Source: a virus
IMG/VR virus record: IMGVR_UViG_3300027893_000003
Coordinates: 159,955-223,954 of that record
DNA length: 64,000 nucleotides
Direction: 5' to 3' (one strand)
The position numbers were made by a program, and so were the translations under genes. Each line of letters begins with the position of its first letter. Within the stretch, counting starts at the first letter, position 1. This document shows, piece after piece, positions 1 to 7,045 of the stretch. Under the pieces are notes generated by a model, which did no database searches, was not told the origin of the DNA, and saw only the letters and a list, made by a program, of their open reading frames with translations.

Positions 1-2
1 AA

Positions 3-485
3 GCTATTGAAATAGCTGGTGCTGGTGCCCTGAGCGGTTCAGGAGCCGTTGCTGGCGCTGGTGCCCTTGCTATGTCCGATTCTGAAGCAGAAGCAGAATC
101 AGAAACCGAGGTCGAGGCTGACTTCGATTCTGACACTGACATAGACATTGACATTGACTGGATGCCAACTTATGGAATAGCTGGCGAACTGTTGATGGAA
201 AATGTTGTTCTCTTGGCCATGCAGCAGAGTGGTGGTCATGAGTCATGTGTCGGCGCTGCAGTAAGCATGGTTGGTGATGCTGATCTTGATCTTGAAGCGA
301 ACAATGTGTTCATACAAGAGCAGGTACAGCGGCCAGTGTTTGATGGCGAAGGTGTCCTTGTTGGAGCTTCTGGAGTCCAGCAACAGGCATCTCAGTCATA
401 TACCAAACTCACCATCAACAGCGCAGGATCGGTCCCGGTATTGGACGGGTCCATCACCTATAATGAGGGACTCGGCGGTCTCTAA
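3..485 (+). CDS. Partial Ala/Gly- and acid-rich protein, 5' end outside window
   Basis: The reading frame is open from the first complete codon of the window, so the start lies upstream. The visible part begins with an Ala/Gly-rich stretch (AGAGALSGSGAVAGAGALA), then a Ser/Asp/Glu-rich stretch with alternating acidic residues (DSDTDIDIDID), then a less repetitive C-terminal part. I do not recognise a family. Base composition is clearly richer in G+C than the genes after 1.36 kb and resembles the capsid gene, which fits strong expression or a different origin. It ends 22 bp before the next gene, with which it probably forms an operon. Confidence 0.6.
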   Translation, partial: AIEIAGAGALSGSGAVAGAGALAMSDSEAEAESETEVEADFDSDTDIDIDIDWMPTYGIAGELLMENVVLLAMQQSGGHESCVGAAVSMVGDADLDLEANNVFIQEQVQRPVFDGEGVLVGASGVQQQASQSYTKLTINSAGSVPVLDGSITYNEGLGGL

Positions 486-507
486 GCAGGAAAGGAGGAA
501 AGACCCT

Positions 508-1290
508 ATGAGGCGTAAGCTATTCATTCTGGTCGCACTACTTTCCTGCTTGGTGCTGAGTGCGCCTGCTGTTTTCGCTGATGCTATTGCAAATGGTGAC
601 AACTCCAACGCTAATGAAGTTGATAACCAGAACCTTAGCAACAATGAGCAGTCGCAACTTCAGATAGGTGGGAGTCCTAGTGCAACCATCACTACGTATG
701 GTTCGGAGATTCCCAGAAGCTTCCCGGTACCGGGCGATGTTAATTACCCCGGATATCCACAGTACTTCGGTCAGCCCACAGAGGACTACAACTTCCAGAA
801 AGCAGGCGTTATGTTGCTCTTCAAGAAGGTGTGGACTCGTGCTGAACTGGAGGCCATGGCAGGCGGTAGGATCAAGATCAATGCGAAATCCTTAGTTCCT
901 ATAAAGAAGAAGGACGAGAAAGCTGCTGAGGATACCATTGAGATTATAATTAAGCGACCTTCATACCCCGTTCAGCAGGTTGGTCTTATTTATGTATCAA
1001 GCAAGAATGTAGACTCAACCTCAATGGAGGTATTGGCGGCTGCTGCTCTTTCCGCTCTAGACATGGGAGCCAAAACGTTGTTTCTGACTGCAGAAGGTTA
1101 TTCTCGTGTAATCAAGGCCTTCGGGTGGGGCGTTGGTTTTAGCTACACTCAGGCATGGATTGAGACTGCCAAAAACAATCAGAACAGTGGTGGTGTTGGT
1201 TCCGGTGGTTTCGGATTCTCCGGCGGTGAGGCTGGATATAGGAGTAAACCCTGGATTCAAATGTTTGCTCTGAAGCCTTTAGCGGAGTAA
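508..1290 (+). CDS. Secreted protein with N-terminal signal peptide
   Basis: Product of 260 aa. The start at 508 is chosen because AGGAAAGGAGGAAAG lies just upstream and because the protein then opens with a classical signal peptide: MRRK, a hydrophobic core and a cleavage-like AVFA|DA at about residue 26. The mature part starts with an Asn/Gln-rich region, has a Pro/Tyr/Gly segment near residues 65-85, and ends in a Gly-rich stretch near residues 230-245. No enzyme motif is visible. Export through Sec is predicted; a role at the host surface or in the periplasm is inference. It is the last gene before a strong terminator. A longer frame beginning at 271 overlaps the previous gene and lacks a ribosome site. 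Confidence 0.75.
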   Translation: MRRKLFILVALLSCLVLSAPAVFADAIANGDNSNANEVDNQNLSNNEQSQLQIGGSPSATITTYGSEIPRSFPVPGDVNYPGYPQYFGQPTEDYNFQKAGVMLLFKKVWTRAELEAMAGGRIKINAKSLVPIKKKDEKAAEDTIEIIIKRPSYPVQQVGLIYVSSKNVDSTSMEVLAAAALSALDMGAKTLFLTAEGYSRVIKAFGWGVGFSYTQAWIETAKNNQNSGGVGSGGFGFSGGEAGYRSKPWIQMFALKPLAE

Positions 1291-1312
1291 CCAGCTTCAT
1301 ATGACAATTAAC

Positions 1313-1364
1313 CCCTACTGACGAGTCTTCTCTGCTCGTCAGTAGGGCAACTTTAATTTTTTTT
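1313..1364 (+). terminator. Rho-independent terminator
   Basis: A perfect 13-bp stem (CCCTACTGACGAG at 1313-1325 with its complement at 1335-1347) around a 9-nt loop is followed by a T-rich tract ending in eight T. It closes the two-gene operon on its left. Confidence 0.9.
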
Positions 1365-1940
1365 ATGGACGACATTATGAACCTTTGGTTAGAAGAAGAA
1401 CAGATTTCTAAGTGGGCATATGAATATTGCAGAGATGTAAAGAACCTATTTGAAGTCGCTAATTTAATTACATCTCCAAAGTGGGCATATGAATACTGTA
1501 GGTGGGTTAAAGATGATATTAGAATCAGGCGTCGAATAACTGCCTCCGAATATGCCTATTTCTATTGTAGGTTCTGTGTGGATTATCCAACCATACGAAA
1601 ATATATAACCGAACCAGAGGATGCATACTATTATTGTAAAGAGATCGAAAATCGCCCAGAGGTAAGAAAGTATATAACGGACTCTTACTGGGCATACATT
1701 TATTGCAGGGAAGTAGAACAAGATCCTGAGGTAGCAAGGTATATAACGATTCAGAACCTCTCAATGGTTTATTCTGTAAATACAGCTTCTAATTCGGATG
1801 AACTCATATTGAAGGAAACAGAGGTTCTTGAACTTATAGATAAGGAAACAAAAGAGGCATGTATAGACTCTGCCATTGAGAGTCATAAGAAATTAAAACA
1901 TACTAAAGCTAACAACGTGATAACGAAAAAATTGGGGTGA
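1365..1940 (+). CDS. Tandem 23-residue repeat protein (WAY-YCR type)
   Basis: Product of 191 aa. Residues 14 to about 128 consist of five 23-residue repeats of the form x3-(W/Y/D)AYxYC(R/K)x12-IT, each with a conserved AY-YC core and an IT end. The C-terminal 60 residues are not repetitive and are charged. Repeats of this kind are common in hypothetical proteins of large phages; they probably form a helical solenoid, but no function is known to me. The start is uncertain: ATG at 1365 and 1377 are in frame and neither has a good ribosome site, because the upstream terminator abuts the gene. Confidence 0.7.
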   Translation: MDDIMNLWLEEEQISKWAYEYCRDVKNLFEVANLITSPKWAYEYCRWVKDDIRIRRRITASEYAYFYCRFCVDYPTIRKYITEPEDAYYYCKEIENRPEVRKYITDSYWAYIYCREVEQDPEVARYITIQNLSMVYSVNTASNSDELILKETEVLELIDKETKEACIDSAIESHKKLKHTKANNVITKKLG

Positions 1941-1960
1941 CGCCCTTTTAGCATCACCCC
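1934..1960. repeat. Inverted repeat at gene end
   Basis: GGGGTGA at 1934-1940, overlapping the stop codon, pairs with TCACCCC at 1954-1960. There is no T tract, so it may act as a weak terminator or an RNA 3'-end protector. Confidence 0.45.
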
Positions 1961-2020
1961 GTAACTGAGTGGTAAATTCTTCTCGTTAAGTGAGATAGTA
2001 ATTTGTTATTTGTTCTACAC

Positions 2021-2725
2021 TTATTTGGAAATTAGTTTCTGAACCTCACTAACCTTTGGAACCCTTGAGTTGACAGTGATAATCTTCCAACCATCTCGTT
2101 TCAATTTTTCATTTCTACGAGGATCTTCAAAGGCCATCCTGTTGTGCCAAAAGGCATTTGGGAATTCAAAGTCGATCTTATTTATAGGGTCAGCCATATC
2201 TGTGATAAATTCATATTCAAGATGATTTGTCATGAGGAATTTCTTTATCAGATAGTTGTTCTGAATAAAGGGATACTTCTGTCTCAAAAATTTGAGAATT
2301 TGAATTTTATCTCTTGGACTTCGAACATCTTCATCCTCAACATTATATGGTTCAGGATCCTTAACTTCATCACTTTGGAAGAGATCGCTTAGATCTGTAT
2401 CTTGAAGTTTTTCTTGAATTTCTTCAATTGTCGGGGCATGCTCATCATCTAATACTTCGTCGTCAGTAATTACGTCGTCTTCACCGGTTTGGTTTAAATC
2501 AACTTCAACAGGTTTCTCTTTGAAAATCTCAGGTTTAGATTGTACCTGTGACATTGTTAAGGAGAACATCTTTCCAGAAGTTGGTGCATCAGGATATTTC
2601 GCCTTATATTCATCAATAGACATGTTGTGTTTTCTCCGAGTGTGGGATCCAGTTAATACTTTGTAGGCTCCTCCACACTCTTGACAAATTACTTCACCCT
2701 TCTCGCTAAATTCGGGATATTTCAT
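2021..2725 (-). CDS. Vsr-like (EDxHD-type) endonuclease with MucR-type zinc finger
   Basis: Product of 234 aa. Residues 13-50 form a Cys2-His2 finger of the MucR/Ros type ([20 protein letters not shown]) followed by the [14 protein letters not shown] signature that often accompanies phage homing endonucleases. The middle is acidic and probably a linker. The C-terminal half carries a Vsr-like core: [11 protein letters not shown], then [20 protein letters not shown], matching the conserved acidic, His and RN-x5-GW positions of very-short-patch repair nucleases and related homing endonucleases. Cleavage of DNA is therefore likely; whether it is a homing enzyme or serves the phage is open. It stands alone on the minus strand with a good ribosome site (GAAAGGAGAAACTCA) and a GAACAAAATA-type motif upstream. 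Confidence 0.65.
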   Translation of the reverse strand: MKYPEFSEKGEVICQECGGAYKVLTGSHTRRKHNMSIDEYKAKYPDAPTSGKMFSLTMSQVQSKPEIFKEKPVEVDLNQTGEDDVITDDEVLDDEHAPTIEEIQEKLQDTDLSDLFQSDEVKDPEPYNVEDEDVRSPRDKIQILKFLRQKYPFIQNNYLIKKFLMTNHLEYEFITDMADPINKIDFEFPNAFWHNRMAFEDPRRNEKLKRDGWKIITVNSRVPKVSEVQKLISK

Positions 2726-2752
2726 TGAGTTTCTCCTTTCTCGATTTGAGCA

Positions 2753-2766
2753 TTTATATTTTGTTC
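2753..2766 (-). promoter_or_regulatory. Minus-strand GAACAAAATA motif
   Basis: GAACAAAATATAAA on the minus strand, 28-41 nt before the start of the Vsr-like gene. It is one of ten copies in the window, each preceding a minus-strand start. Confidence 0.5.
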
Positions 2767-2777
2767 TGGAGTTAGCT

Positions 2778-3146
2778 ATGTATCACTACCTAATTGGTTT
2801 ACGAGTTAACGAACGTAAAAGTCTTGAAACAGGAGAATTGATTTATCATGTTGATTCTGTATTTACCTATACAGAAGATGATGTTGAGAATGTCAGACTT
2901 ACAATAGAGGCATTAAAGAATGAAATGTGGCCTACTACAGATGAAGAAGCTGCTAAAGCATTTGGAACCTCAGGGTTGCTTACAAGTCTTGGTGGATTTC
3001 TCATGAGAGCAAGACAAAACAACCTTACTGTCTGTCATTTTTATAGTAATTTAAATTTGGACAATGAATGGTTCGATATCTTCTTTAGAACAAATAATAA
3101 GGAATATTTGTCAAAGAAGATCAGAGAAGCAAGAGTCAACATCTAA
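2778..3146 (+). CDS. Hypothetical protein, 122 aa
   Basis: Soluble mixed alpha/beta protein with no motif I recognise. The start follows CTGGAGTTAGCT, a usable ribosome site. It opens a short plus-strand run with two smaller genes and is divergent from the Vsr-like gene. Confidence 0.6.
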   Translation: MYHYLIGLRVNERKSLETGELIYHVDSVFTYTEDDVENVRLTIEALKNEMWPTTDEEAAKAFGTSGLLTSLGGFLMRARQNNLTVCHFYSNLNLDNEWFDIFFRTNNKEYLSKKIREARVNI

Positions 3147-3162
3147 TTTGTAGAGGAATAAT

Positions 3163-3336
3163 ATGCTAATTAACATGAGAAAAGTCTTTGAAGATGTGAT
3201 AGGGAGACATCTTAACGAGAAAGTTGAAGTAATTAAAATTGATCTCAAGACCTCTAACAGTTGGTTAGTCGGTACCAGAGACCATGGTACTTTTACAATA
3301 ACTAAGGAGACAGACGGGGGCTTCTCCGTTTTCTAG
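3163..3336 (+). CDS. Small hypothetical protein, 57 aa
   Basis: Short frame preceded by TAGAGGAATAAT and followed 17 nt later by the next gene. The sequence (MLINMRKVFEDVIGRHLNEK at the start) looks like a folded small protein with a C-terminal beta-strand region. No family recognised. Position and ribosome site support it. Confidence 0.5.
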   Translation: MLINMRKVFEDVIGRHLNEKVEVIKIDLKTSNSWLVGTRDHGTFTITKETDGGFSVF

Positions 3337-3353
3337 GGAGGGGAGAGGATGTT

Positions 3354-3662
3354 ATGTTTAAACTTAGACACGTGGTGCTCACAGCAGTAGCTGTTGCCGC
3401 ATGGATAACTGGACTGTTATCAATGTTTGTTGGTTCAGTCATTGGTCTCCTTATCCATGTAAGTAGACTGGGATACTATTGGTATAGTATTACAGTCATT
3501 TCGATATTATGTGGAATATCACTAATAATTGTTTCCACAAAAGTGTACATAAAGTACCATAATAAGTTAGAATTATTAAGAATCGAAGCAGAGATTGATT
3601 TGGAACTTTCGGATATCGGACTAATAGACAGCAAATCCGAAGGCCGTTCTTCCTATAATTAG
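3354..3662 (+). CDS. Small membrane protein, two predicted helices
   Basis: Product of 102 aa with two hydrophobic segments at about residues 8-35 and 42-65, then a charged cytoplasmic-like tail. The start follows GGGAGAGGATGTT. No family recognised. It is the last gene before the structured RNA and the TIGR array. Confidence 0.6.
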   Translation: MFKLRHVVLTAVAVAAWITGLLSMFVGSVIGLLIHVSRLGYYWYSITVISILCGISLIIVSTKVYIKYHNKLELLRIEAEIDLELSDIGLIDSKSEGRSSYN

Positions 3663-3700
3663 AGAGAGGCGCATATGAGAGATACACAGGAAACTCTAAT

Positions 3701-3843
3701 GGTAGGGGGAATGGCAACCGGAATGCTGGATGGTTGTTCTACCACCATCCAAGACGGTCGGGAGGACTCTTTTCCAAAGTTGGCGGTCTTTCCTCCTTTC
3801 AACTGCCAATACCGTCTTTGGGTTCGATTCCCACCCCCTACCA
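3701..3843 (+). ncRNA. tRNA-like structured RNA with very large variable domain
   Basis: The 3' end looks like a tRNA: a T-arm with a canonical TTCGATT loop (3823-3829, 4-bp stem) and an acceptor helix in which GGTAGGGGG (3701-3709) pairs with CCCCCTACC (3834-3842). The middle has a 7-bp hairpin (GGATGGT 3728-3734 with ACCATCC 3744-3750), an 8-bp helix (AAGACGGT 3751-3758 with ACCGTCTT 3811-3818) and inside it another 8-bp helix (TTGGCGGT 3780-3787 with ACTGCCAA 3802-3809, one G-U). A 9+4-bp acceptor/T branch is longer than the normal 7+5. The D-arm does not fit a standard tRNA, no 3' CCA is encoded in frame with the discriminator, and the molecule is about 143 nt. If the hairpin is an anticodon arm, TCT is the best-placed triplet. 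Its own terminator follows. It may be a degenerate tRNA, a tRNA mimic or a leader for the array. Confidence 0.55.
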
Positions 3844-3851
3844 CCCTTTAG

Positions 3852-3884
3852 AAAAAAAGGTACTCGTTATGAGTACTTTTTTTT
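3852..3884 (+). terminator. Rho-independent terminator between structured RNA and TIGR array
   Basis: GTACTC (3860-3865) pairs with GAGTAC (3871-3876) around GTTAT, flanked by an A-run and an 8-T run. It ends the tRNA-like RNA only 17 nt before the first array box, so the array either needs its own promoter in that gap or depends on read-through. Confidence 0.8.
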
Positions 3885-3901
3885 AGTAATTTATTCTGCA
3901 A

Positions 3902-5428
3902 AGTGAACCATCGTGAAACAGATTACCTGAGCGAGAGAGTGAACCAAAGGAGAGAAATAGGAACCCTCCTAACCTCAGTGAACCTAACTTTATCAGTATC
4001 TAAACAGAATGAGTGAACCATGCATCCAGAAAAATTCATACCCGCCGAGTGAACCTGTGGTACAATTAATCCAATCAGTCTAGTGAACCAAGATAAAGAA
4101 GTATCTAAGAATCTTAAGTGAACCAAAATTGAGCAGAAATCAAATGACGAAAGTGAACCAGTAGTGATCAAAAAACTCAGACGTGGCGAGTGAATCAGAA
4201 GTGAGGATAATAACCAGAAAACGGGAATGAACCGGTCTGGGCGAGAAAACCATTCAAGGAAAGTGTAAAAAACCAGTCGGTGCAGGGCACCTTAGAGTGT
4301 ACCAATCCGAAATTAGTGTGAACCAAGCGAGGCCAGAAGACCAGGATTTTTGAGTGGACCGTTTTGGCGAAGTAACCCATCGTTGGAAAGTGAACCAGAT
4401 AAAGACACAAAAAATCATCATTGTTAAGTGAACCATAGCATATCAGGTAACCGATGCAAGGAGTGTACCTACGTTGGCTAGAAAATCCCGTACATGAAAG
4501 TGAACCAAAGTCTACAGCTAAACCATTATAGTCCAGTGAACCAATAAGCCCGGAGAAAACCTGGGAGCTGCAGTGAACCAGTTGAAGGCAGTTATTCATG
4601 ATGACTGAGTGAACCCAAAAAGTCATGCAAACCCATTTTTCAAAGTGAACCAACGACGAAAAAAATCTAATATGATAAAGTGGACCATTCCCCTGTAATA
4701 ATTCACATTCACCAAGTGAACCACCCAGCAACAGAAACCCAGTGCGCCGGAGTGAACCAATCTAAGGAAAAAAACCAATTTTTGAATAGTGAACCAACAG
4801 GGAGCAGAGGAATCCAGCGACACGGAGTGGACCATAAAATGTCAGAAACCCAAAAATTTGAGTGAACCAAGTGGGGGAGATTAACCTGAAAAAAGAGTGA
4901 ACCGTCCTCTCGCAGAAACCCAGCGCGTTGGAGTGGACCAAGTTACGTAGTAAAAACCCAATTGCCGAGTGAACCCGGAATGGATAAACAACCTAAGACG
5001 ATAAGTGAACCAGGTGGGGGAGAATATTCCGAAGAAAAAAGTGAACCTAGAATTGGGAGAAATCCTGTGGGTGTTAGTAAACCATGTAATTACAGCAACC
5101 CATTTCTATAAAGTGGACCTTCAAGCACAAAAAAATCAGAACTCAAAAGTGAACCGTATTGGCAAGGAAAAACCATTTGTTGGCAGTGAACCATCATTTG
5201 ATAAAATTCAAACATCCGGAGTGAACCAGAAGTCCGCAGTATCCAACGAACATGAGTGAACCTATATCTCTTAAAAAATCTAGAAGAAAAAGTGTACCAA
5301 GGAATAAGAAAAATCAATAAATTGTAGTGTACCAAGAGAAGCGTGTTTCCGATTCCAAAGAATCGAGACGTACCGGCACGTAGAGTGAACCATCGAATTA
5401 AAGAATCCCATATATATATAGTGAACCA
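3902..5428 (+). repeat. TIGR-type array (tandem interspaced guide RNA), about 43 units of 36 nt
   Basis: A strict box AGTGAACCA recurs 44 times; 30 copies hold GTGAACC exactly, five read GTGGACC, four GTGTACC and five are more degenerate. Start-to-start distances are almost all 34-39 nt and most often 36, with one short unit (21 nt at 4296) and an irregular stretch at 5326-5384. At about +18 in each unit lies a weaker related box, roughly AG(A/T)AA(A/C/T)C(C/T)A, so each unit is strict box, 8-10-nt spacer, weak box, 8-10-nt spacer. The spacers differ between units. This matches the edge repeat, spacer A, loop repeat, spacer B plan of TIGR arrays, which are processed to 36-nt tigRNAs. The last box overlaps the ribosome site of the Tas gene, so array and protein are one locus. 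It is not coding: the strict box itself contains TGA. Confidence 0.9.
5350..5365 (+). other. Hairpin inside the irregular last part of the array
   Basis: CGATTC (5350-5355) pairs perfectly with GAATCG (5360-5365) around a CAAA loop. It replaces the normal weak-box region in the 58-nt stretch 5326-5384, just before the final two strict boxes, and may mark a decayed unit or a structural end of the guide precursor. Confidence 0.5.
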
Positions 5429-5440
5429 AGGAGAAGTGTT

Positions 5441-6604
5441 ATGGCTAAGGAAGTTTTAGAACCTATAAAATCAATCGCAGATGTTTTCAAGGGCAGAGGT
5501 TTTAGCATACCTGTGCAACCTGTACCTGAGTTGTGGAGTCCAAAGATTGAATTGAGAGGATTAATTAGAGGATATGACGATATTCAGAGGGATAGGATCA
5601 GGATGGGAAATAGGATTCTTGGTAATCTATATCGTCGCTTTGGACTAAAACCGGGAGAAAAGAAAGAAGGTCTTTATGGTCTCCCAAAAGAGTTAATGGG
5701 ACTTATCTCTAGAGAATACAAGAGAATCACTGACGGTGTTGTGATAAACATGAAAGAGATTCCTAAGATTATGAAGGATGCACACCCTGGTATAATCTCT
5801 GGTGAAATTATGTTTATATTTGTTGACACCTATATATCTCTTGTCAAACAGGAGTACAAGATCAATAAGCAAATTGAGAAATTTCTTGATGAGTTTCCAA
5901 TCTGGACAGAATTCCTGAAAGGACTTGAAGGAGTTGGTCCTACAATGGGCGGCGTTCTTGTGAGCGAACTTGATCCTCATAGGGCAAACCATGTCACCGC
6001 ATTTTGGAGTTATGCTGGTCTTGACGTGGTATGGACTCTAGATGAGATCGAAGGTGAAGAGGTTGTCAGAGGAGAAGGTAGAAGTAAGAAATCTCACCAC
6101 TTAGTCGATAGGGAATATACAGATAAGTCTGGTAAAACCAAAACAAAGAAGAGTATAACATATTCCCCATACCTAAAAACAAAACTCCATGTCCTGGCAA
6201 CCAGTTTCCTTCGTAAGCAAGATAATATTTATTCACCTATTTTCTATGATTACAGAACTAGAATGCAGGGAAGAAGGGAGTTCTTCATAAGAGCTCTAAG
6301 GCAAAAACAAATCCTCTATAAAAAAGACCCCCATGATTCTGAGGGAACCCTGACCATTAACTCTGAGAAATATGAGTTATGTAAGAAATGGTTGGCAAAA
6401 CAGAAAAAACAACCAACTCTAAAAGAAGCAAAGAAGTTTGTCTTGAGTAATATCATAAGCGATAACCATATAAAGAATATGAGTATTCGCTATATGCTCA
6501 AAATATTTCTTCTTGACTTCTGGAGGAAGTGGAGGGAGTTAGAAGGACTACCGATATCCGCTCCATATGAAGAAGAAAAATTGGGTATCGTACATTCTAG
6601 GTGA
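5441..6604 (+). CDS. tas: TasA-like Nop-domain protein of a TIGR-Tas system
   Basis: Product of 387 aa. Residues 34-70 form the start of a coiled-coil-like region (IELRGLIRGYDDIQRDRIRM). Residues 160-194 carry the helix-hairpin-helix signature LEGVGPTMGGVLVSELD...FWSYAGL, shared by the C-terminal (Transposase_20) domain of IS110 enzymes and the Nop domain of box C/D and Tas proteins. Residues 240-365 are basic and helical (KTKLHVLATSFLRKQ, then RYMLKIFLLDFWRKW). There is no N-terminal DEDD/RuvC domain as in IS110 or TasR, and no HNH motif, so this fits the stand-alone TasA class: a predicted RNA-guided DNA-binding protein without nuclease. The start follows AAGGAGAAGTGTT, which overlaps the last array box. 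A terminator follows. The main alternative is a truncated IS110 transposase, made unlikely by the array and the intact length. Confidence 0.85.
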   Translation: MAKEVLEPIKSIADVFKGRGFSIPVQPVPELWSPKIELRGLIRGYDDIQRDRIRMGNRILGNLYRRFGLKPGEKKEGLYGLPKELMGLISREYKRITDGVVINMKEIPKIMKDAHPGIISGEIMFIFVDTYISLVKQEYKINKQIEKFLDEFPIWTEFLKGLEGVGPTMGGVLVSELDPHRANHVTAFWSYAGLDVVWTLDEIEGEEVVRGEGRSKKSHHLVDREYTDKSGKTKTKKSITYSPYLKTKLHVLATSFLRKQDNIYSPIFYDYRTRMQGRREFFIRALRQKQILYKKDPHDSEGTLTINSEKYELCKKWLAKQKKQPTLKEAKKFVLSNIISDNHIKNMSIRYMLKIFLLDFWRKWRELEGLPISAPYEEEKLGIVHSR

Positions 6605-6626
6605 GTCACCATTTCTCACTTTCCTT

Positions 6627-6667
6627 AAAGACCCCAAGTTATTAATATACTTGAGGTCTTTTTTTTG
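6627..6667 (+). terminator. Rho-independent terminator after tas
   Basis: AAAGACC-CAAGT (6627-6639, one mismatch) pairs with ACTTG-GGTCTTT (6649-6661) and leads into an uninterrupted T-run. It ends the TIGR-Tas locus. Confidence 0.85.
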
Positions 6668-6687
6668 GTTATATAAAAAACCTCCTG

Positions 6688-6701
6688 CTATATATATAAC
6701 T
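6688..6701 (+). promoter_or_regulatory. Plus-strand CTATATATATAA motif (variant)
   Basis: CTATATATATAACT lies 52 nt before the start at 6740. It is one of eight copies or variants of CTATATATATTAAT, all before the first gene of a plus-strand cluster. Confidence 0.55.
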
Positions 6702-6739
6702 TATTAAGATAAAACATTTTGGAAAGGAGGTTATTATTT

Positions 6740-7042
6740 ATGAAGTACGTATGTGTAAAATGTAAATATACTTGGTCGGTTAACGTTGAGAATCATAGCC
6801 TCGTCAAAATATTCCTTCTTAATCTGCAAGAAAAATGGATAAATAAGATTTTTACCAAAGGCAATAATAACCACCATCTATCAGGAGGTCTCTGTGATCA
6901 ATGTATCACTGACTATGTACGAGCAAAGCAGATAAAGAACGGATTCGAAGATTGCTTCAAACGAGCTGTCGAGGTGTGTGGAAGAGATGATTGTAACTAC
7001 CACGATCTTTGCTGTCGTGGGTTAGGGAAAAAGGAGGGGTAA
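6740..7042 (+). CDS. Cysteine-rich zinc-binding protein
   Basis: Product of 100 aa. A CVKC pair at residues 5-8 and a CDQC pair near residue 52 could bind zinc; four further Cys lie in the C-terminal 30 residues (CGRDDCNYHDLCC). The start follows AAAGGAGGTTATTATTT; an upstream in-frame TTG lies inside that region and is not used. First gene of a four-gene operon. Function unknown. Confidence 0.6.
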   Translation: MKYVCVKCKYTWSVNVENHSLVKIFLLNLQEKWINKIFTKGNNNHHLSGGLCDQCITDYVRAKQIKNGFEDCFKRAVEVCGRDDCNYHDLCCRGLGKKEG

Positions 7043-7045
7043 CCT

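Noticed and set aside
271-507. N-terminal extension of the secreted protein at 508
   Set aside because: It overlaps the preceding gene in another frame, lacks a ribosome site and would bury the signal peptide.
3701-3843. Selenocysteine tRNA that would read the UGA at 32221
   Set aside because: The branch length fits but no TCA anticodon is placed in a 7-nt loop, the D-arm does not match and the discriminator is not G. Kept only as a tRNA-like RNA.
3923-5335. Open frames of 60-178 codons on both strands through the array, including minus-strand frames rich in WFTL and VHS
   Set aside because: They are by-products of the 36-nt period, which is a multiple of three: the same few residues recur at every box. 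No ribosome sites precede them.
3902-5428. CRISPR array
   Set aside because: Repeats are only about 9 nt, spacers 8-10 nt, a second weaker box lies mid-unit, and no cas genes are present.
5441-6604. IS110-family insertion sequence
   Set aside because: The DEDD/RuvC half is absent, there are no flanking repeats or bridge-RNA-like ends, and the array is joined to the gene.
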